From: Actinomyces sp. UMB0138
GTDB lineage: Bacteria; Bacillota; Negativicutes; Veillonellales; Veillonellaceae
Reading direction: 5' to 3'
DNA length: 64,000 nt
Assembly (NCBI RefSeq): GCF_002849225.1
Contig: NZ_PKMC01000001.1
Coordinates: 421,932 to 485,931 of the forward strand
Shown here: positions 44,893 to 55,474 of the stretch, piece after piece
Layout of the letters: each line of letters starts with the position of its first letter
Numbering within the stretch: the stretch's first letter is position 1
Program-made: the position numbers and the translations under genes
Notes under the pieces: generated by a model
Database searches by the model: none
Seen by the model: only the letters and a program-made list of their open reading frames with translations
What the model was told of the DNA's origin: nothing

Positions 44893-46058
44893 AACAGATA
44901 TCAATACTAGGCTCTACGGGCTCCATCGGTACGCAGGCTTTGGAGGTCATTAGGACCCATCCTGGTGAATTCGAAGTCATAGCGTTAGCCTGTGGCGGTT
45001 CTAATGTAGAGCTGTTGCGTAGGCAGATTGACGAGTTCAAACCTGCGTTTGTTGCAGTAGCTAACCCACTTGCGAAGGAAAAGCTGTCCGACATCTCGAA
45101 TGTTGATTTCGGCGCTGAAGCAGTAGTTCGTGCGGCTAAGGCTGTTCCTAATGGAACGGTACTAAATGGGATAAATGGTGCCGTGGGATTGGAATCTACA
45201 CTCGCTGCTCTGCAAAGTGGTGCGACGCTCGCACTGGCTAACAAAGAGTCGCTTGTGGTTGGCGGTTCGCTTGTGCGAGCGGCTATGGTGCGGCCGGGCC
45301 AGATTGTTCCGGTGGATTCTGAGCACTCCGCTATTGCCCAATCGCTGTCGGGTGGAGTCCATAACCGTGGTCTTACTAGCCAGAATCAGGATGGCCATTC
45401 AGAGGTTGACAAGCTCGTTCTTACCGCCTCCGGGGGTCCTTTTAGGGGGAAGAGCCGGGCTGAACTTTCGGCAGTAACCCCGCAGCAAGCGTTGAACCAC
45501 CCTACGTGGGCAATGGGGCCGGTGGTAACTATTAATTCATCTACCCTGGTGAATAAGGCCCTCGAACTGATTGAGGCATATCTTCTTTTCGATATCGCGC
45601 CCGAGAATATTATTCCTGTAGTACACCCCCAGTCCATTGTGCATTCCATGGTCACCTTCAAAGACGGTGCGACATTGCTGCAAGCATCCCCTCCATCTAT
45701 GAAGATTCCAATTGCCCTTGGCCTCACCTGGCCAAAGAGACTGGTAGAAGTGGCACCGGCGTTGCAGTGGGATAAAGCTAGTGCTTGGACCTTCGAGCCG
45801 ATCGATAGTCAAACCTTCCCTGCTATAGATATTGCTCGGCAGGCTGTCGCAGCTTCCGCTGCCCACCCCGCGGTGTTTAACGCCGCGAATGAGGTATTGG
45901 TAGATGCTTTCTTGGCAGGACAGGTGCCCTACCTGGCGATAGTTGACACGGTGCAAAAGGTTGTAGCGGAATTTTCAGGAGTTGACGAGCCTGATCTAGC
46001 TCAGCTTCATGAAGCTGAAAATTGGGCGCGAACTAGAGCGAAACAACTACTGAACTGA
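44889..46058 (+). CDS. dxr: 1-deoxy-D-xylulose 5-phosphate reductoisomerase
   Basis: Predicted 389-residue NADPH enzyme, the committed step of the MEP isoprenoid pathway. The NADPH site is ISILGSTGSIGTQALEV. LANKESLVVGGSLV, VDSEHSAIAQ and LTASGGPFRG carry substrate and metal residues, and VHPQSIVHSMV follows. It overlaps the DivIVA-domain gene and is followed by the M50 protease and ispG, so two MEP genes flank the protease. Confidence 0.96.
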   Translation: MKQISILGSTGSIGTQALEVIRTHPGEFEVIALACGGSNVELLRRQIDEFKPAFVAVANPLAKEKLSDISNVDFGAEAVVRAAKAVPNGTVLNGINGAVGLESTLAALQSGATLALANKESLVVGGSLVRAAMVRPGQIVPVDSEHSAIAQSLSGGVHNRGLTSQNQDGHSEVDKLVLTASGGPFRGKSRAELSAVTPQQALNHPTWAMGPVVTINSSTLVNKALELIEAYLLFDIAPENIIPVVHPQSIVHSMVTFKDGATLLQASPPSMKIPIALGLTWPKRLVEVAPALQWDKASAWTFEPIDSQTFPAIDIARQAVAASAAHPAVFNAANEVLVDAFLAGQVPYLAIVDTVQKVVAEFSGVDEPDLAQLHEAENWARTRAKQLLN

Positions 46059-46059
46059 T

Positions 46060-47322
46060 ATGTCTTTCTTGCTTGGCGTTCTTGTCGTAGTAATCGGGCT
46101 CATCGTCTCGGTTGCTCTACACGAGTGCGGACATATGCTGCCCGCAAAGAAATTTGGTGCGGCCGTCCCTAAATACATGGTCGGGTTTGGGCCCACCCTC
46201 TGGGCTAAACGAGTTGGTGGAACTGTCTACGGCATAAAGGCTATTTTGCTGGGCGGTTATGTGCGTATTGGAGGAATGTTCCCACCCGCTAGAGCCGATG
46301 AGGTAATTGGCTCCATTGACGGTGAACCCATTAGGGCTGCTGACTACGAACTGATGGATAGAAGCCGGCAGCAGGACGTACGCCTCACACTGGCCCAGGA
46401 GGCCCGTGAGGCTTCTGCCGCTGACCTGCTAGATCAGCATGGCCGCAAAGCCTTTTGGCAGTTGTCCGCCTCGAAAAAAATCGTGGTCATGTTTTCAGGC
46501 CCCCTGGTGAATCTATTGCTCGCCGTTGGCTGTGCGGTGGTTACATTGGCAGGCATAGGGGTTGCAGTGCCTGAAACTTCGCTGGCAAGTGTTGATAGCT
46601 GTAGTGATGCGTCCTGTCACCAAGCGGCTTTCAAAGGGGGCTTGAGATCAGGGGACAAGATAACCTCCATAGGCGGAGTCCCGACGAATTCATGGCAAGA
46701 TATTACGCGGCAAATTAAGGCGCACAGTAGCCAGCTAACCCCGTTTGAAGTTATCCGAGACGGTCATACTAGAACTGTTAGAGTGACTATACCTAGTGAT
46801 GGACCTATTGGCATTACCGCTGCGACAAGCAGGAAACGTCTGAGTGCCTCACAGGTAGCCCAGAGTGTGTGGCAACAGTTCACAGGAACCTTAGCGGTAA
46901 TCGGGAAACTGCCAGTTCAGGTATTTGAAGTTAGCAAGTCAGTCTTTACTGGAGCTCCGCGCGATCCGAATGGCGTCGTTTCTGTGGTCGGCGTAGGACA
47001 CATTGCCGGAGACGTAGCTTCCACGGCAAAAGTTACGTTAACGGACCGCATCGCTATGCTTATTTCCCTGTGGGGCGGAGTGAATATGGCTTTGTTCGCT
47101 TTCAACCTAATTCCACTACTTCCTCTTGATGGCGGGCACATTGCAGGAGCGCTGTGGGAAGGTGTGCGTAATTTTTTGGCACGTATGCGGGGGCAGAAAA
47201 AGCCGCAACCTGTTGATACTGCGCGCCTAATGCCACTTACGTACGGGGTATTTGGAGTTTTTCTTTTGCTTACCGTGCTTCTTGTTGTTGCAGATTTTGT
47301 GGTCCCGATTCAGCTTTCGTGA
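46060..47322 (+). CDS. rseP: Site-2-type (M50) zinc metalloprotease, RseP/Rip1-like
   Basis: Predicted 420-residue membrane protease. The zinc site HECGHM (HEXXH) lies in the first membrane segment near residue 22, and the third ligand motif NLIPLLPLDGGHI is near residue 350. A PDZ domain sits between (AAFKGGLRSGDKITSIGGV). Relatives cut anti-sigma factors and other membrane substrates. Position between dxr and ispG is conserved in Actinobacteria. The substrate is not apparent; no sigma or anti-sigma gene is near. Confidence 0.92.
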   Translation: MSFLLGVLVVVIGLIVSVALHECGHMLPAKKFGAAVPKYMVGFGPTLWAKRVGGTVYGIKAILLGGYVRIGGMFPPARADEVIGSIDGEPIRAADYELMDRSRQQDVRLTLAQEAREASAADLLDQHGRKAFWQLSASKKIVVMFSGPLVNLLLAVGCAVVTLAGIGVAVPETSLASVDSCSDASCHQAAFKGGLRSGDKITSIGGVPTNSWQDITRQIKAHSSQLTPFEVIRDGHTRTVRVTIPSDGPIGITAATSRKRLSASQVAQSVWQQFTGTLAVIGKLPVQVFEVSKSVFTGAPRDPNGVVSVVGVGHIAGDVASTAKVTLTDRIAMLISLWGGVNMALFAFNLIPLLPLDGGHIAGALWEGVRNFLARMRGQKKPQPVDTARLMPLTYGVFGVFLLLTVLLVVADFVVPIQLS

Positions 47323-47373
47323 TATGGCTCGCGGCGAAGCCGGGCGACAATTGAGCCTCAGTTGGGCATACTT

Positions 47374-48525
47374 ATGTCTGTGAGTGAAGCTGTATCTTTA
47401 GGAATGCCAGAAGTTCGGAACGTTTTCCCCCGGAAGAAGACCCGTAAGGTCCGACTAGGTAATTTGTGGGTTGGTGGCGACGCTCCGGTCACGGTGCAGT
47501 CGATGTGCACTACTAAGACCACCGACATTGGCGGTACCTTGCAGCAAATCGCAGAGTTGACTGCTGCAGGATGCGATATTGTGCGAGTTGCCTGCCCGTC
47601 TGCGGATGACGCCGAAGCGCTTCCAATTATTGCGAAGAAGTCAAACATTCCGGTTATTGCCGATATCCATTTCCAGCCCAGGTACGTCTTTGCTGCTATC
47701 GAGGGCGGCTGTGCAGGGGTGCGTGTGAACCCGGGAAATATCCGCAAGTTTGACGATCAGATTGAAGATATTGTCAAGGCGGCTAGGGACCACGGGACGT
47801 CTCTGCGTATCGGAGTCAATGCAGGTTCTTTGCACCCGAAACTTTACAAGAAGTATGGAGGGGCTACTCCGGAAGCAATGGTGGAGTCCGCCGTCTGGGA
47901 AGCGTCGCTTTTTGAGCAGTATGATTTCCACGATTTTGCTATTTCTGTGAAGCACCACGATCCGGTCACAATGATTAAGACTTATGAGCTGCTGTCTTCG
48001 AAGGGGGACTGGCCGCTACATCTTGGAGTGACTGAAGCGGGTCCTGCTCTGCAGGGGACGGTTAAGTCCGCTACCGCTTTTGGTGCACTATTGCGCCAGG
48101 GCATTGGCGATACGATTCGCGTCTCCCTGTCTGCTCCTCCCGTTGAAGAGGTAAAGGTAGGGGTTGAAATCCTACAGTCTCTGGGTCTTCGTGACCGTAC
48201 GCTCGAGATTGTCTCGTGTCCGTCGTGTGGGCGTGCCCAGGTGGATGTCTACACTTTGGCGAATGCCGTTACAGAGGGATTGAAAGATTTGAAGGTTCCG
48301 CTCCGAGTAGCGGTTATGGGATGTGTCGTCAACGGCCCGGGTGAAGCTCGTGAGGCTGATCTTGGCGTGGCTTCCGGCAATCAAAAGGGCAAGATCTTTA
48401 TTAAGGGAAAGGTCGTCGAGACAGTCCCCGAGACCGATATTGTGCCTACACTGATCCGGTATGCCAACAAGCTTGCCGAAGACATGCCCGAGGGCGAAGG
48501 CGAAGGGGTTCAAGTCCTGGTATAG
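47374..48525 (+). CDS. ispG: 4-hydroxy-3-methylbut-2-enyl diphosphate synthase
   Basis: Predicted 383-residue iron-sulfur enzyme of the MEP pathway. The barrel start is [29 protein letters not shown] and GVRVNPGNI follow. Cluster cysteines are in [12 protein letters not shown] and [15 protein letters not shown] at 47374 is chosen; a TTG at 47362 is possible and adds four residues. No good ribosome binding site is seen for either. Confidence 0.95.
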   Translation: MSVSEAVSLGMPEVRNVFPRKKTRKVRLGNLWVGGDAPVTVQSMCTTKTTDIGGTLQQIAELTAAGCDIVRVACPSADDAEALPIIAKKSNIPVIADIHFQPRYVFAAIEGGCAGVRVNPGNIRKFDDQIEDIVKAARDHGTSLRIGVNAGSLHPKLYKKYGGATPEAMVESAVWEASLFEQYDFHDFAISVKHHDPVTMIKTYELLSSKGDWPLHLGVTEAGPALQGTVKSATAFGALLRQGIGDTIRVSLSAPPVEEVKVGVEILQSLGLRDRTLEIVSCPSCGRAQVDVYTLANAVTEGLKDLKVPLRVAVMGCVVNGPGEAREADLGVASGNQKGKIFIKGKVVETVPETDIVPTLIRYANKLAEDMPEGEGEGVQVLV

Positions 48526-48569
48526 GACGAAGTAGCTATATCTGGGCCACGTCTACTAAAGTTGTAGGC

Positions 48570-50363
48570 GTGTTAGCTCAGATGTCATCGTATTTCGTAC
48601 GAACCTTACGTGAAGACCCGGCCGACGCCGAGGTCGCAAGCCATAAGCTGTTAGTCCGCGCGGGCTATATCCGCAGGGTAGCCCCGGGGGTTTATACGTG
48701 GCTTCCTTTGGGGATTCGTGTGCTTCGTAAGCTAGAAGCGATTGTGCGCGAAGAGATGGAACGGGCGGGTGCCCAGGAAGTCTTGTTCCCTGCCCTGCTG
48801 CCGAAAGAGCCTTATGAGGCTACCGGCAGGTGGGAAGAATATGGCCCGAACCTGTTTAGGCTGAATGATCGCAAGGGCGCGGACATGCTGCTTGCTCCGA
48901 CTCACGAGGAAATGTTCACCTTGATGGTGAAGGACATGTACTCCTCCTACAAGGACTTGCCGGCTACTCTGTACCAGATCCAGACGAAATATCGTGACGA
49001 AGCTCGTCCTCGTGCTGGTCTGATTCGCGGCCGAGAATTTGTCATGAAGGACGCGTACAGCTTTGACATTGATGATGAGGGGCTAGAGAAGTCTTACGAG
49101 TCTATGCGTAAGGCGTATCAGCGGATTTTTGAACGCGTGAATCTGCCGTATGTAATTTGTTCGGCCATGTCGGGCCCTATGGGAGGCTCTCGTAGCGAGG
49201 AATTCTTGTTCCCCTGCGAAATTGGCGAGGATACGTTTGTGCGTTCTGCAGGTGGTTTTGCCGCCAATGTTGAGGCGGTCACGACCCCTCGGCCGGAGCC
49301 AATTACTGAACAGTCTCCTGCTGCACACTTGGAGGAAACTCCGGGTGCCGGCACCATCGCAGCATTAGTCGATTATTCTAATGCTCATTACCGTCGCGAT
49401 GACCGCGACTGGGATGCGGCGGATACACTGAAATCCGTGGCGCTAACGGCAGTGCATCCCGACGGTCACCGCGAAGTCATTGTGATCGGTATACCTGGTG
49501 ACCGAGAGGTGGACATTCGTCGCGTTGAGGCTGCTCTATCGCCTGCGGAAATTGAGTTCGCTAACGAGCAGGATCTGGCTGCTTTCCCGGGGTTAGTTCC
49601 CGGCTATATCGGGCCATCGGTGTGCGGCCCTAACGCGCCGAAGGATGCCGAGGGCAATTCCACTGGTCCGAAATACTTGTTGGATCCGCATGTCGCGGAA
49701 GGCTCCGCGTGGATTACTGGTGGTAATAAGGCCGGCTATCACTATTACGACTTTGTATATGGTCGTGATTTCGTTGCAGACGGCTTTATTGAGGCATCTG
49801 AGGTCAGAGAGGGCGACCAGGCACCGGATGGATCTGGCCCACTGGAGTTGGCCCGTGGTATCGAAATTGGACATATTTTCCAGCTAGGGCGCAAGTACGC
49901 CAAGGCACTGGACCTGAAAGTTCTGGATCAGAACGGTAAGGCTCAGGTCGTGACCATGGGCTCTTACGGGATCGGTGTTTCTCGTGTGCTGGCAGCTCTG
50001 GCAGAAGTTGGACATGACGATGCTGGGTTGATCTGGCATCCCGCGATTGCACCATTTGATGTGCACGTATTGGCTACTGGCAAACACGCAGGAGTATTTG
50101 AAGCCGCTGCAAACTTGGCCGAAGGATTGCATGGTTGCGGTCTAGACGTCATTTATGACGACCGGCAGAAGGTCTCGGCGGGCGTCAAGTTCAAGGATTC
50201 GGAACTGATCGGCGTGCCGTATTCGATTGTCGTCGGACGAGACTTCGAAAAAGAAGGCGTAGTGGAACTGCGCAATAGAGCAACTGGTGAGCGTACCCAG
50301 CTGCCTTATGAAGACGCCGTGGACAAAATCGCCTACACGATTATTTCCGCTAAGGAGGACTAG
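48570..50363 (+). CDS. proS: Prolyl-tRNA synthetase
   Basis: Predicted 597-residue class II synthetase of the bacterial type, including an editing (INS) domain between motifs 2 and 3. [24 protein letters not shown] is the family start, [20 protein letters not shown] is motif 2, and [16 protein letters not shown] is motif 3. GTG at 48570 has TAAAGT seven bases upstream and no Shine-Dalgarno, so it is probably leaderless. The stop shares one base with def. Confidence 0.95.
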   Translation: MLAQMSSYFVRTLREDPADAEVASHKLLVRAGYIRRVAPGVYTWLPLGIRVLRKLEAIVREEMERAGAQEVLFPALLPKEPYEATGRWEEYGPNLFRLNDRKGADMLLAPTHEEMFTLMVKDMYSSYKDLPATLYQIQTKYRDEARPRAGLIRGREFVMKDAYSFDIDDEGLEKSYESMRKAYQRIFERVNLPYVICSAMSGPMGGSRSEEFLFPCEIGEDTFVRSAGGFAANVEAVTTPRPEPITEQSPAAHLEETPGAGTIAALVDYSNAHYRRDDRDWDAADTLKSVALTAVHPDGHREVIVIGIPGDREVDIRRVEAALSPAEIEFANEQDLAAFPGLVPGYIGPSVCGPNAPKDAEGNSTGPKYLLDPHVAEGSAWITGGNKAGYHYYDFVYGRDFVADGFIEASEVREGDQAPDGSGPLELARGIEIGHIFQLGRKYAKALDLKVLDQNGKAQVVTMGSYGIGVSRVLAALAEVGHDDAGLIWHPAIAPFDVHVLATGKHAGVFEAAANLAEGLHGCGLDVIYDDRQKVSAGVKFKDSELIGVPYSIVVGRDFEKEGVVELRNRATGERTQLPYEDAVDKIAYTIISAKED

Positions 50364-50854
50364 TGGCACTTCGAGACATTAGGGTTGTTGGTGACCCTAT
50401 CTTGCGCACTGAGTGCGAGACGATTACTGATATTGATGACTCGATCAAGGAACTCGTCGAGGACCTTTTAGAGACCGTTGATATGGATGGCCGCGCTGGC
50501 CTCGCCGCTAACCAAATTGGTGTGGGCGTGCGCGCTTTCAGCTGGAATATTGATGGCGAGATCGGTTACATCTTGAATCCGAAGATTGTGGAATTGTCCG
50601 AGGACGAATATCAAGATGGCGACGAAGGCTGTTTGTCGGTGCCCGGACTCTGGTTCCCAACGGAGCGCGCCTGGTACGCCAGGGCAGAGGGTATTGATCT
50701 TGATGGCAAGAAGGTTGTAGTCGAGGGCGAAGAACTAATGGGCCGTTGCATTCAGCACGAGTGCGACCACCTGGATGGGCATCTGTACTTGGATCGGTTG
50801 TCTAAGAAATACCGGCGGAAAGCGATGAAGGAACTTCGCGAGCAGGGGCTCTAA
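50363..50854 (+). CDS. def: Peptide deformylase
   Basis: Predicted 163-residue metalloenzyme that removes formyl groups from nascent proteins. Its three motifs are complete: [16 protein letters not shown] with the metal cysteine, and QHECDHLDG with two histidines. GTG start overlaps the proS stop by one base, and GGAGG lies upstream. A terminator follows. Confidence 0.96.
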   Translation: MALRDIRVVGDPILRTECETITDIDDSIKELVEDLLETVDMDGRAGLAANQIGVGVRAFSWNIDGEIGYILNPKIVELSEDEYQDGDEGCLSVPGLWFPTERAWYARAEGIDLDGKKVVVEGEELMGRCIQHECDHLDGHLYLDRLSKKYRRKAMKELREQGL

Positions 50855-50865
50855 GAAGTTTTCGG

Positions 50866-50901
50866 GCCGGCACGCTGCTAACGGCGTGCCGGCTTGTTAT
50901 T
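50866..50901 (+). terminator. Terminator after def
   Basis: GCCGGCACGC (50866-50875) pairs perfectly with GCGTGCCGGC (50884-50893), with an 8-base loop, followed by TTGTTATTT. This fits an intrinsic terminator for the proS-def transcript. Confidence 0.8.
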
Positions 50902-50997
50902 TCGTATAGGTGTGGTGTTCAATAGTTTTGCACACCGCCGAATGGATCACCCTGAGGTCGTAGGGGAAGACGTCCCTCAGTATTATGGAGGTCCAAA

Positions 50998-51501
50998 ATG
51001 AATGGAACGTTCTCGCGCGGTGTACTTTTCGTGCATTCAGCCCCGCGTGCACTCTGCCCTCACGTGGAGTGGATTGTCTCCGACGTGTTGGGGACAAAAG
51101 TATCCATGGATTGGACAGAACAGCCCGCACAAGAGGGCACTTTCCGTGCTGAATTCAGCTGGGTGGGGAAGTCTGGCACCGGTGTCCAACTCGCGTCTGC
51201 TCTGCGCGGGTGGGAGCATTTGCGATACGAGGTGACTGAGGACGCTTCTGCTGGAGCAGATGGAGGTCGTTGGTCGCATACTCCGTCCCTCGGAATATTC
51301 CATGCACAAACTGACGTCGCCGGGAATGTTGTTGTACCCGAGAACAGGATTAGAGCGGCGCTGGAAGAGGCAGGGGGAGATGCTACTTTGCTCCAGGAGA
51401 AACTTGACGTCGCATTAGGCGTAGCGTGGGACGAAGAGCTGGAGCCATTCCGGTATGCAGGATCTGGAGCCCCCGTCCGCTGGTTGCATAGGGTGGGGTA
51501 A
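50998..51501 (+). CDS. DUF3145 family protein
   Basis: Predicted 167-residue protein of the actinobacterial DUF3145 family; RGVLFVHSAPRALCPHVEW near the start, FRAEFSWVGKSGTGVQLASAL, and the WRYAGSGAPVRWLHRVG-like end are typical. No catalytic motif is recognised and function is unknown. In many Actinobacteria it lies beside the fab genes for type II fatty acid synthesis, which are missing here. TATGGAGG precedes the ATG. The stop overlaps the next gene by one base. Confidence 0.85.
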   Translation: MNGTFSRGVLFVHSAPRALCPHVEWIVSDVLGTKVSMDWTEQPAQEGTFRAEFSWVGKSGTGVQLASALRGWEHLRYEVTEDASAGADGGRWSHTPSLGIFHAQTDVAGNVVVPENRIRAALEEAGGDATLLQEKLDVALGVAWDEELEPFRYAGSGAPVRWLHRVG

Positions 51502-51821
51502 TGGCACTAGATGCAGAGGCTTTAGCTAAACTCGCGGCACTACAGGACGAAGACTTCAGTGAATCCGGCGAGGGTGGTAGCGGGCGAACTACTTCTCACA
51601 GTGAAGAACTGCGAACCCAAGTTCGCCAGGCGTTGGCCGGGGAAGTGGGGCATGTTGTCGAAGAGGACGACACCTTAGAATCTCTTGGTCTTACTGACCT
51701 TCAGCTCTGGGCCGTTGTGGCGAGAGTAGAAGATGAAGGCTATGTAGCCATGGATAAAGATGTAGATAGCGCGAAGAGCGTTGCTGATCTGATCGGAGCT
51801 TTCGCCAGTAATCAAAAGTAG
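51501..51821 (+). CDS. Acyl-carrier-protein-like protein without the carrier serine
   Basis: Predicted 106-residue acidic protein. Its second half (about residues 40-100) follows the ACP helix pattern: DDTLESLGLTDLQLWAVVAR aligns with the DSL region and VDSAKSVADLIGAF with the last helix. The phosphopantetheine site DSL reads TDL, so the serine is absent. It could not carry an acyl group by the usual chemistry. The N-terminal 40 residues are low-complexity. ACP homology is by pattern only and should be taken as probable. It overlaps DUF3145. Confidence 0.6.
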   Translation: MALDAEALAKLAALQDEDFSESGEGGSGRTTSHSEELRTQVRQALAGEVGHVVEEDDTLESLGLTDLQLWAVVARVEDEGYVAMDKDVDSAKSVADLIGAFASNQK

Positions 51822-52002
51822 TTCGGCTCCTCAGTTTCCGACAGTTAGTAGCTATTCTTTGCAAAGGTTCGCGAAAGCACGAATTCCTATGGCTCTATCT
51901 TGATGGCAATACTGGCGTCTAGATTTTAACGTTTAAGAAGCGAGTCCAGCTTCGTACCGCGGCGCGAATACGCAGCCACTTAGGACACGGCATTTGGGCA
52001 AA

Positions 52003-52038
52003 AATTTGGGGGATGTTCCGCGGAACATCCCCCAAATT
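52003..52038. terminator. 36-base perfect palindrome between convergent genes
   Basis: Positions 52003-52020 are the exact reverse complement of 52021-52038, giving an 18-base stem with no loop bases, starting AATTTGGGGGATGTTCC. A short A-run precedes and an AATT end follows, so it can terminate transcripts from both sides. It lies between the ACP-like gene (ends 51821) and aceE (ends 52049). The remaining 180 bases of the gap show nothing recognisable. Confidence 0.8.
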
Positions 52039-52048
52039 GTCTTTGCCG

Positions 52049-54796
52049 TTAGGCTACCGAGTCATCGGAATCGTCAACTCGATGCGAGGTCGCATTGACG
52101 TTCATCAGGTCATACTTTTCAATGGCCTGACGGATTAGGTCGCGTTCGATCATTCCGTCGTCAGCCATTGCCTGTAGGGCCCGAACTACGATCGATTCCG
52201 CGTCGATCAGGAAGTGCCTACGAGCGGCTGGGCGAGTGTCGGAGAAGCCGAAACCGTCTGCACCGAGGGTGTAGTACCTTCCGGGAATCCATTCGCGCAA
52301 CAGATCCGGGAGCATGTGGTCGAAATCGGTGGACGCGACGAATGGGCCACCGGTATTTTCGAGCTTCTGTGTCACGTAGGGCTTGGTGTAGTGATCCGGA
52401 TCCAGGTAGTTCTTCCGGTTAGCTTCCATGCCATCTCGGCGGAGTTCACCCCATGAGGTGACTGACCACACGTTGGCACCGATGCCCCAGTCGTTCAGCA
52501 GTAGTTCGCGAGCATGCCGGGCCCATGGCACGGCAACGCCAGAAGCCATCAGGTTGACGGTGGGACGATCTTCCGGTGCCTCATCCACCTTGTAAATGCC
52601 GCGGAGAATGCCTTCGACGTCCACGTTTTCCGGCTCGGCAGGCTGCACAATCGGCTCGTTGTACACGGTTAGGTAGTACATTACGTTTGGATCGCGGTCG
52701 CCGGGATCTCCGTACATACGCTGCAGGCCATCGCGGAAGATGTGCCCGATTTCGTAGGCGTAGGCGGGATCGTAGTGGACAAAGGCGGGGTTGGTTGCAG
52801 CAATGACGGGCGAATGACCGTCCATGTGCTGAGTTCCCTCGCCAGTTAGGGTGGTGCGACCGGCAGTAGCGCCAATCACAAATCCGCGTGCTAGCTGGTC
52901 GCCCGCTGCCCAGAACTGGTCGCCAGTACGCTGGAATCCGAACATCGAGTAGAAGATGTAGAACGGAATCATCGGAACGTTATGGGTTGCATACGATGTA
53001 CCAACGACCTGCATTAGTGCAGCAGAACCGGCTTCGTTAATGCCGGTGTGCATTAGTCGACCCTGAGCGGATTCCTTGTATGACAGCATCAGGTCGTGAT
53101 CTACCGCCGTGTAGTTCTGGCCGTGAACGTTGAAGATCTTTGCGGTCGGGAACATAGCGTCGAGGCCGAAGGTACGTGCTTCATCCGGAATAATCGGAAC
53201 GAAGCGGTTACCGATGTTCTTGTCGCGCATGAGCTCTTTGAGGAGGCGTACCAGCGCCATGGTGGTAGCAACCTTCTGCTTCCCAGAGCCCTTGGTCATC
53301 ATCTTGTAGGCTTTATCGCCGGGAAGCTCAAGGTGCGGATCTTCGTGGTGGCGCGAGGGTAGGTATCCGCCTAGGGCCTCGCGACGTTCGAGCATGTACC
53401 GAAGAGCTGGATCGTCCTTGTCAGGCATGTAGTACGGAGGCTTGTACGGATCCTTCTCTAGTTCCTCATCAGTGATCGGGATCTGTAGCCTGTCGCGCAG
53501 TGCCTTCTGATCCTCAAGGGTAAGCTTCTTCATCTGGTGAGTTGCGTTTCGCCCAGCAAAGTGTTCCCCGAGTGCATAGCCCTTAATCGTATGGGCCAAA
53601 ATCACGGTAGGACGGCCCTTGTGCTTCAGAGCAGCATCGTAGGCGGCATATACCTTGCGGTAGTCGTGGCCACCGCGGCGAAGATCCCAAATCTGCTCGT
53701 CAGTCCAGTTCTTTACCAATTCCTTCGTACGTGGGTCGCGACCGAAGAAGTGCTCGCGCACGTAGGCGCCGTCATTGGCCTTAAGAGTCTGGTAATCACC
53801 GTCACGTACCTCGTCCATCAGGTGTACGAGCGCGTGGTCCTTGTCTGCTGCGAGCAATCCGTCCCAGCCACGGCCCCAGATTACCTTGATTACGTTCCAG
53901 CCGGCTCCCTTGAAGAAGGATTCCAGCTCCTGAATGATCTTGCCATTGCCGCGGACGGGGCCGTCTAGTCGCTGCAGGTTGCAGTTGACAACAAAGGTGA
54001 GGTTGTCGAGGTTCTGGGCGGCGGCGGTCTGGAGCATGCCCCTAGATTCCGGTTCGTCCATTTCACCGTCACCAAGGAACGCCCAGGTGTGCTGCTCAGA
54101 GGTGTCCTTGATGCCATTTAGGTGCAGGTACTTGTCGAACCAAGCTTGGTAGATTGCTTCTGCAGGTCCTAATCCCATGGACACGGTTGGGTACTCCCAA
54201 AGATCGGGACGTTGCCTTGGGTGGGGGTAGGACGGCAGTCCCGAGGGCGTGGAAACCTCCTGGCGGAAGCCGTCCATTTCTTCTTCACTGATGCGGCCTT
54301 CAAGGAATGCGCGCGCATAGATGCCGGGGGAGGCATGACCCTGGAAGAAGATGTGGTCGCCTCCGCCGGGATGGGACTTACCTCGGAAGAAATGGTTAAA
54401 GCCGACCTCATACAGGGTGGACACAGAAGCGTAGGACGAAATGTGGCCGCCGACGCCAATGCCTGGGCGCTGTGCCCTGGTCACCTGTACTGCCGCGTTC
54501 CAGCGAATCCAGCGACGGTATGCGCGTTCAGTGTTTTCGTCGCCTGGGAAGTAGGGTTCGTTCTGCGCTGGAATAGTGTTGATGTATGGGGTGGTGAAGG
54601 ATGCGGGAACCGACACGTTCTTGCGGCGTGCTGCATTCAGCATTGCAAGCATGACATACCGCGTGCGGTTTGCACCCCGCTCCTCGATCAGATCATCTAG
54701 TGATTCAATCCACTCGCTTGTTTCTTCAGGATCGTTGTCAGGGATCTGTACTAACAAACCGTCAACAAGCGGGCTCGACTGGTTCTGTTCGGGCAC
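52049..54796 (-). CDS. aceE: Pyruvate dehydrogenase E1 component, homodimeric
   Basis: Predicted 915-residue thiamine-diphosphate enzyme that decarboxylates pyruvate for the E2 component. The ThDP motif runs from [14 protein letters not shown] to [10 protein letters not shown]. Other conserved parts are [28 protein letters not shown] and [16 protein letters not shown] [18 protein letters not shown] at 54796 gives the family length; the open frame continues to 54931 through a probable promoter. No E2 or E3 gene is adjacent. It is divergent from DUF3052, a conserved actinobacterial pair. Confidence 0.95.
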   Translation of the reverse strand: MPEQNQSSPLVDGLLVQIPDNDPEETSEWIESLDDLIEERGANRTRYVMLAMLNAARRKNVSVPASFTTPYINTIPAQNEPYFPGDENTERAYRRWIRWNAAVQVTRAQRPGIGVGGHISSYASVSTLYEVGFNHFFRGKSHPGGGDHIFFQGHASPGIYARAFLEGRISEEEMDGFRQEVSTPSGLPSYPHPRQRPDLWEYPTVSMGLGPAEAIYQAWFDKYLHLNGIKDTSEQHTWAFLGDGEMDEPESRGMLQTAAAQNLDNLTFVVNCNLQRLDGPVRGNGKIIQELESFFKGAGWNVIKVIWGRGWDGLLAADKDHALVHLMDEVRDGDYQTLKANDGAYVREHFFGRDPRTKELVKNWTDEQIWDLRRGGHDYRKVYAAYDAALKHKGRPTVILAHTIKGYALGEHFAGRNATHQMKKLTLEDQKALRDRLQIPITDEELEKDPYKPPYYMPDKDDPALRYMLERREALGGYLPSRHHEDPHLELPGDKAYKMMTKGSGKQKVATTMALVRLLKELMRDKNIGNRFVPIIPDEARTFGLDAMFPTAKIFNVHGQNYTAVDHDLMLSYKESAQGRLMHTGINEAGSAALMQVVGTSYATHNVPMIPFYIFYSMFGFQRTGDQFWAAGDQLARGFVIGATAGRTTLTGEGTQHMDGHSPVIAATNPAFVHYDPAYAYEIGHIFRDGLQRMYGDPGDRDPNVMYYLTVYNEPIVQPAEPENVDVEGILRGIYKVDEAPEDRPTVNLMASGVAVPWARHARELLLNDWGIGANVWSVTSWGELRRDGMEANRKNYLDPDHYTKPYVTQKLENTGGPFVASTDFDHMLPDLLREWIPGRYYTLGADGFGFSDTRPAARRHFLIDAESIVVRALQAMADDGMIERDLIRQAIEKYDLMNVNATSHRVDDSDDSVA

Positions 54797-54865
54797 GTCA
54801 TCTCTTTCCTCTAAAAGGACACCCCGAGGAGGCGTCCTTGCCGGATAGGGGCACAAAAGTCCCTC

Positions 54866-54884
54866 GTTCACTTTGAATTGTGCC
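54866..54884 (-). promoter_or_regulatory. Shared motif at the aceE promoter
   Basis: Reading on the minus strand, GGCACAATTCAAAGTGAAC contains a -10-like CACAAT and the string AAAGTGAAC. The same arrangement occurs on the plus strand before DUF3052 (54960-54978), with 15 of 19 bases identical. The string would straddle the transcript start in both cases, leaving about 75 bases of leader for aceE. Confidence 0.45.
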
Positions 54885-54923
54885 ATAAGTCCCGGAAAAG
54901 TTCGGCCGGAAGGATGATATTCG

Positions 54924-54957
54924 TGTCCCAAGTGGGGGTGAGATGTCCCATTGGGGG
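54924..54957. repeat. Tandem TGTCCCA-GGGG repeat between aceE and DUF3052
   Basis: Two copies of TGTCCCA followed by a G-run start at 54924 and 54944, exactly 20 bases apart. Each is itself an imperfect CCCA/TGGG palindrome. Two sites on one face of the helix in a divergent control region suggest a cooperative regulator site. The regulator is not identified. Confidence 0.5.
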
Positions 54958-54959
54958 GC

Positions 54960-54978
54960 GTGACAATGTAAAGTGAAC
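54960..54978 (+). promoter_or_regulatory. Shared motif at the DUF3052 promoter
   Basis: GTGACAATGTAAAGTGAAC carries a -10-like GACAAT and the same AAAGTGAAC string as the aceE side. It lies about 40 bases before the DUF3052 start. No clear -35 is seen. Confidence 0.45.
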
Positions 54979-55017
54979 ACAGACACGTACCCGTTTTATT
55001 GTTTCAAGGAGAAAAAG

Positions 55018-55428
55018 GTGTCCCAGAAGTCGGCTGTAAAGCCGCTCGATTTCAAAGACGGTCAGATTGTCCAAGAGTTTCTTTGGGATCAAGATGTCGA
55101 CGAGGCGCTGCGTGAAGCAGTTGCTGAGCAAACTGGCAATGAATTAGTAGATGAGGATTATGCGGACCTCGTCGATGGGGCCATTATTTGGTGGCGCGAG
55201 GACGACGGTGAAGTAGACGACTTGACCGATTGTTTGGTGGATGCCACTCAAAATTTTGCCGGACCTGGAGTAGTGTGGGTAATCACACCTAAGTCTGCTC
55301 TGCCGGGCCACGTATCTCCGTTTACCATTGAAAGCGCAGCTCAGGTGGCAGGTCTGCACGCTACCTCCTCAGTGGTGGTGGCTCCGGATTGGGCAGGAAT
55401 TAGGGTTCAGACCCGCGATCGAGCATAA
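55018..55428 (+). CDS. DUF3052 family protein
   Basis: Predicted 136-residue acidic protein of the actinobacterial DUF3052 family. LDFKDGQIVQEFLWDQDVD, the WWREDDGEVDDLTDCLVDA strand and FTIESAAQVAGLHATSSV are family features. Function is unknown. GTG at 55018 has AAGGAGAAAAAG just upstream; a longer frame from 54973 would place the start next to the promoter motif and is rejected. It is divergent from aceE, which suggests shared control. Confidence 0.85.
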   Translation: MSQKSAVKPLDFKDGQIVQEFLWDQDVDEALREAVAEQTGNELVDEDYADLVDGAIIWWREDDGEVDDLTDCLVDATQNFAGPGVVWVITPKSALPGHVSPFTIESAAQVAGLHATSSVVVAPDWAGIRVQTRDRA

Positions 55429-55474
55429 GTGGATTTTCCTTTTGAGGCCACAGTAAGTTATTGTTGTGGCTCCA

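Noticed and set aside
50900..50997. The gap before DUF3145 was checked for a small gene.
   Set aside because: No frame with a ribosome binding site is present; it only looks like a promoter region.
52168..54700. Several long plus-strand open frames opposite aceE.
   Set aside because: They are antisense shadows of a strongly conserved gene with skewed codon use, and their translations are low-complexity and arginine- or serine-rich.
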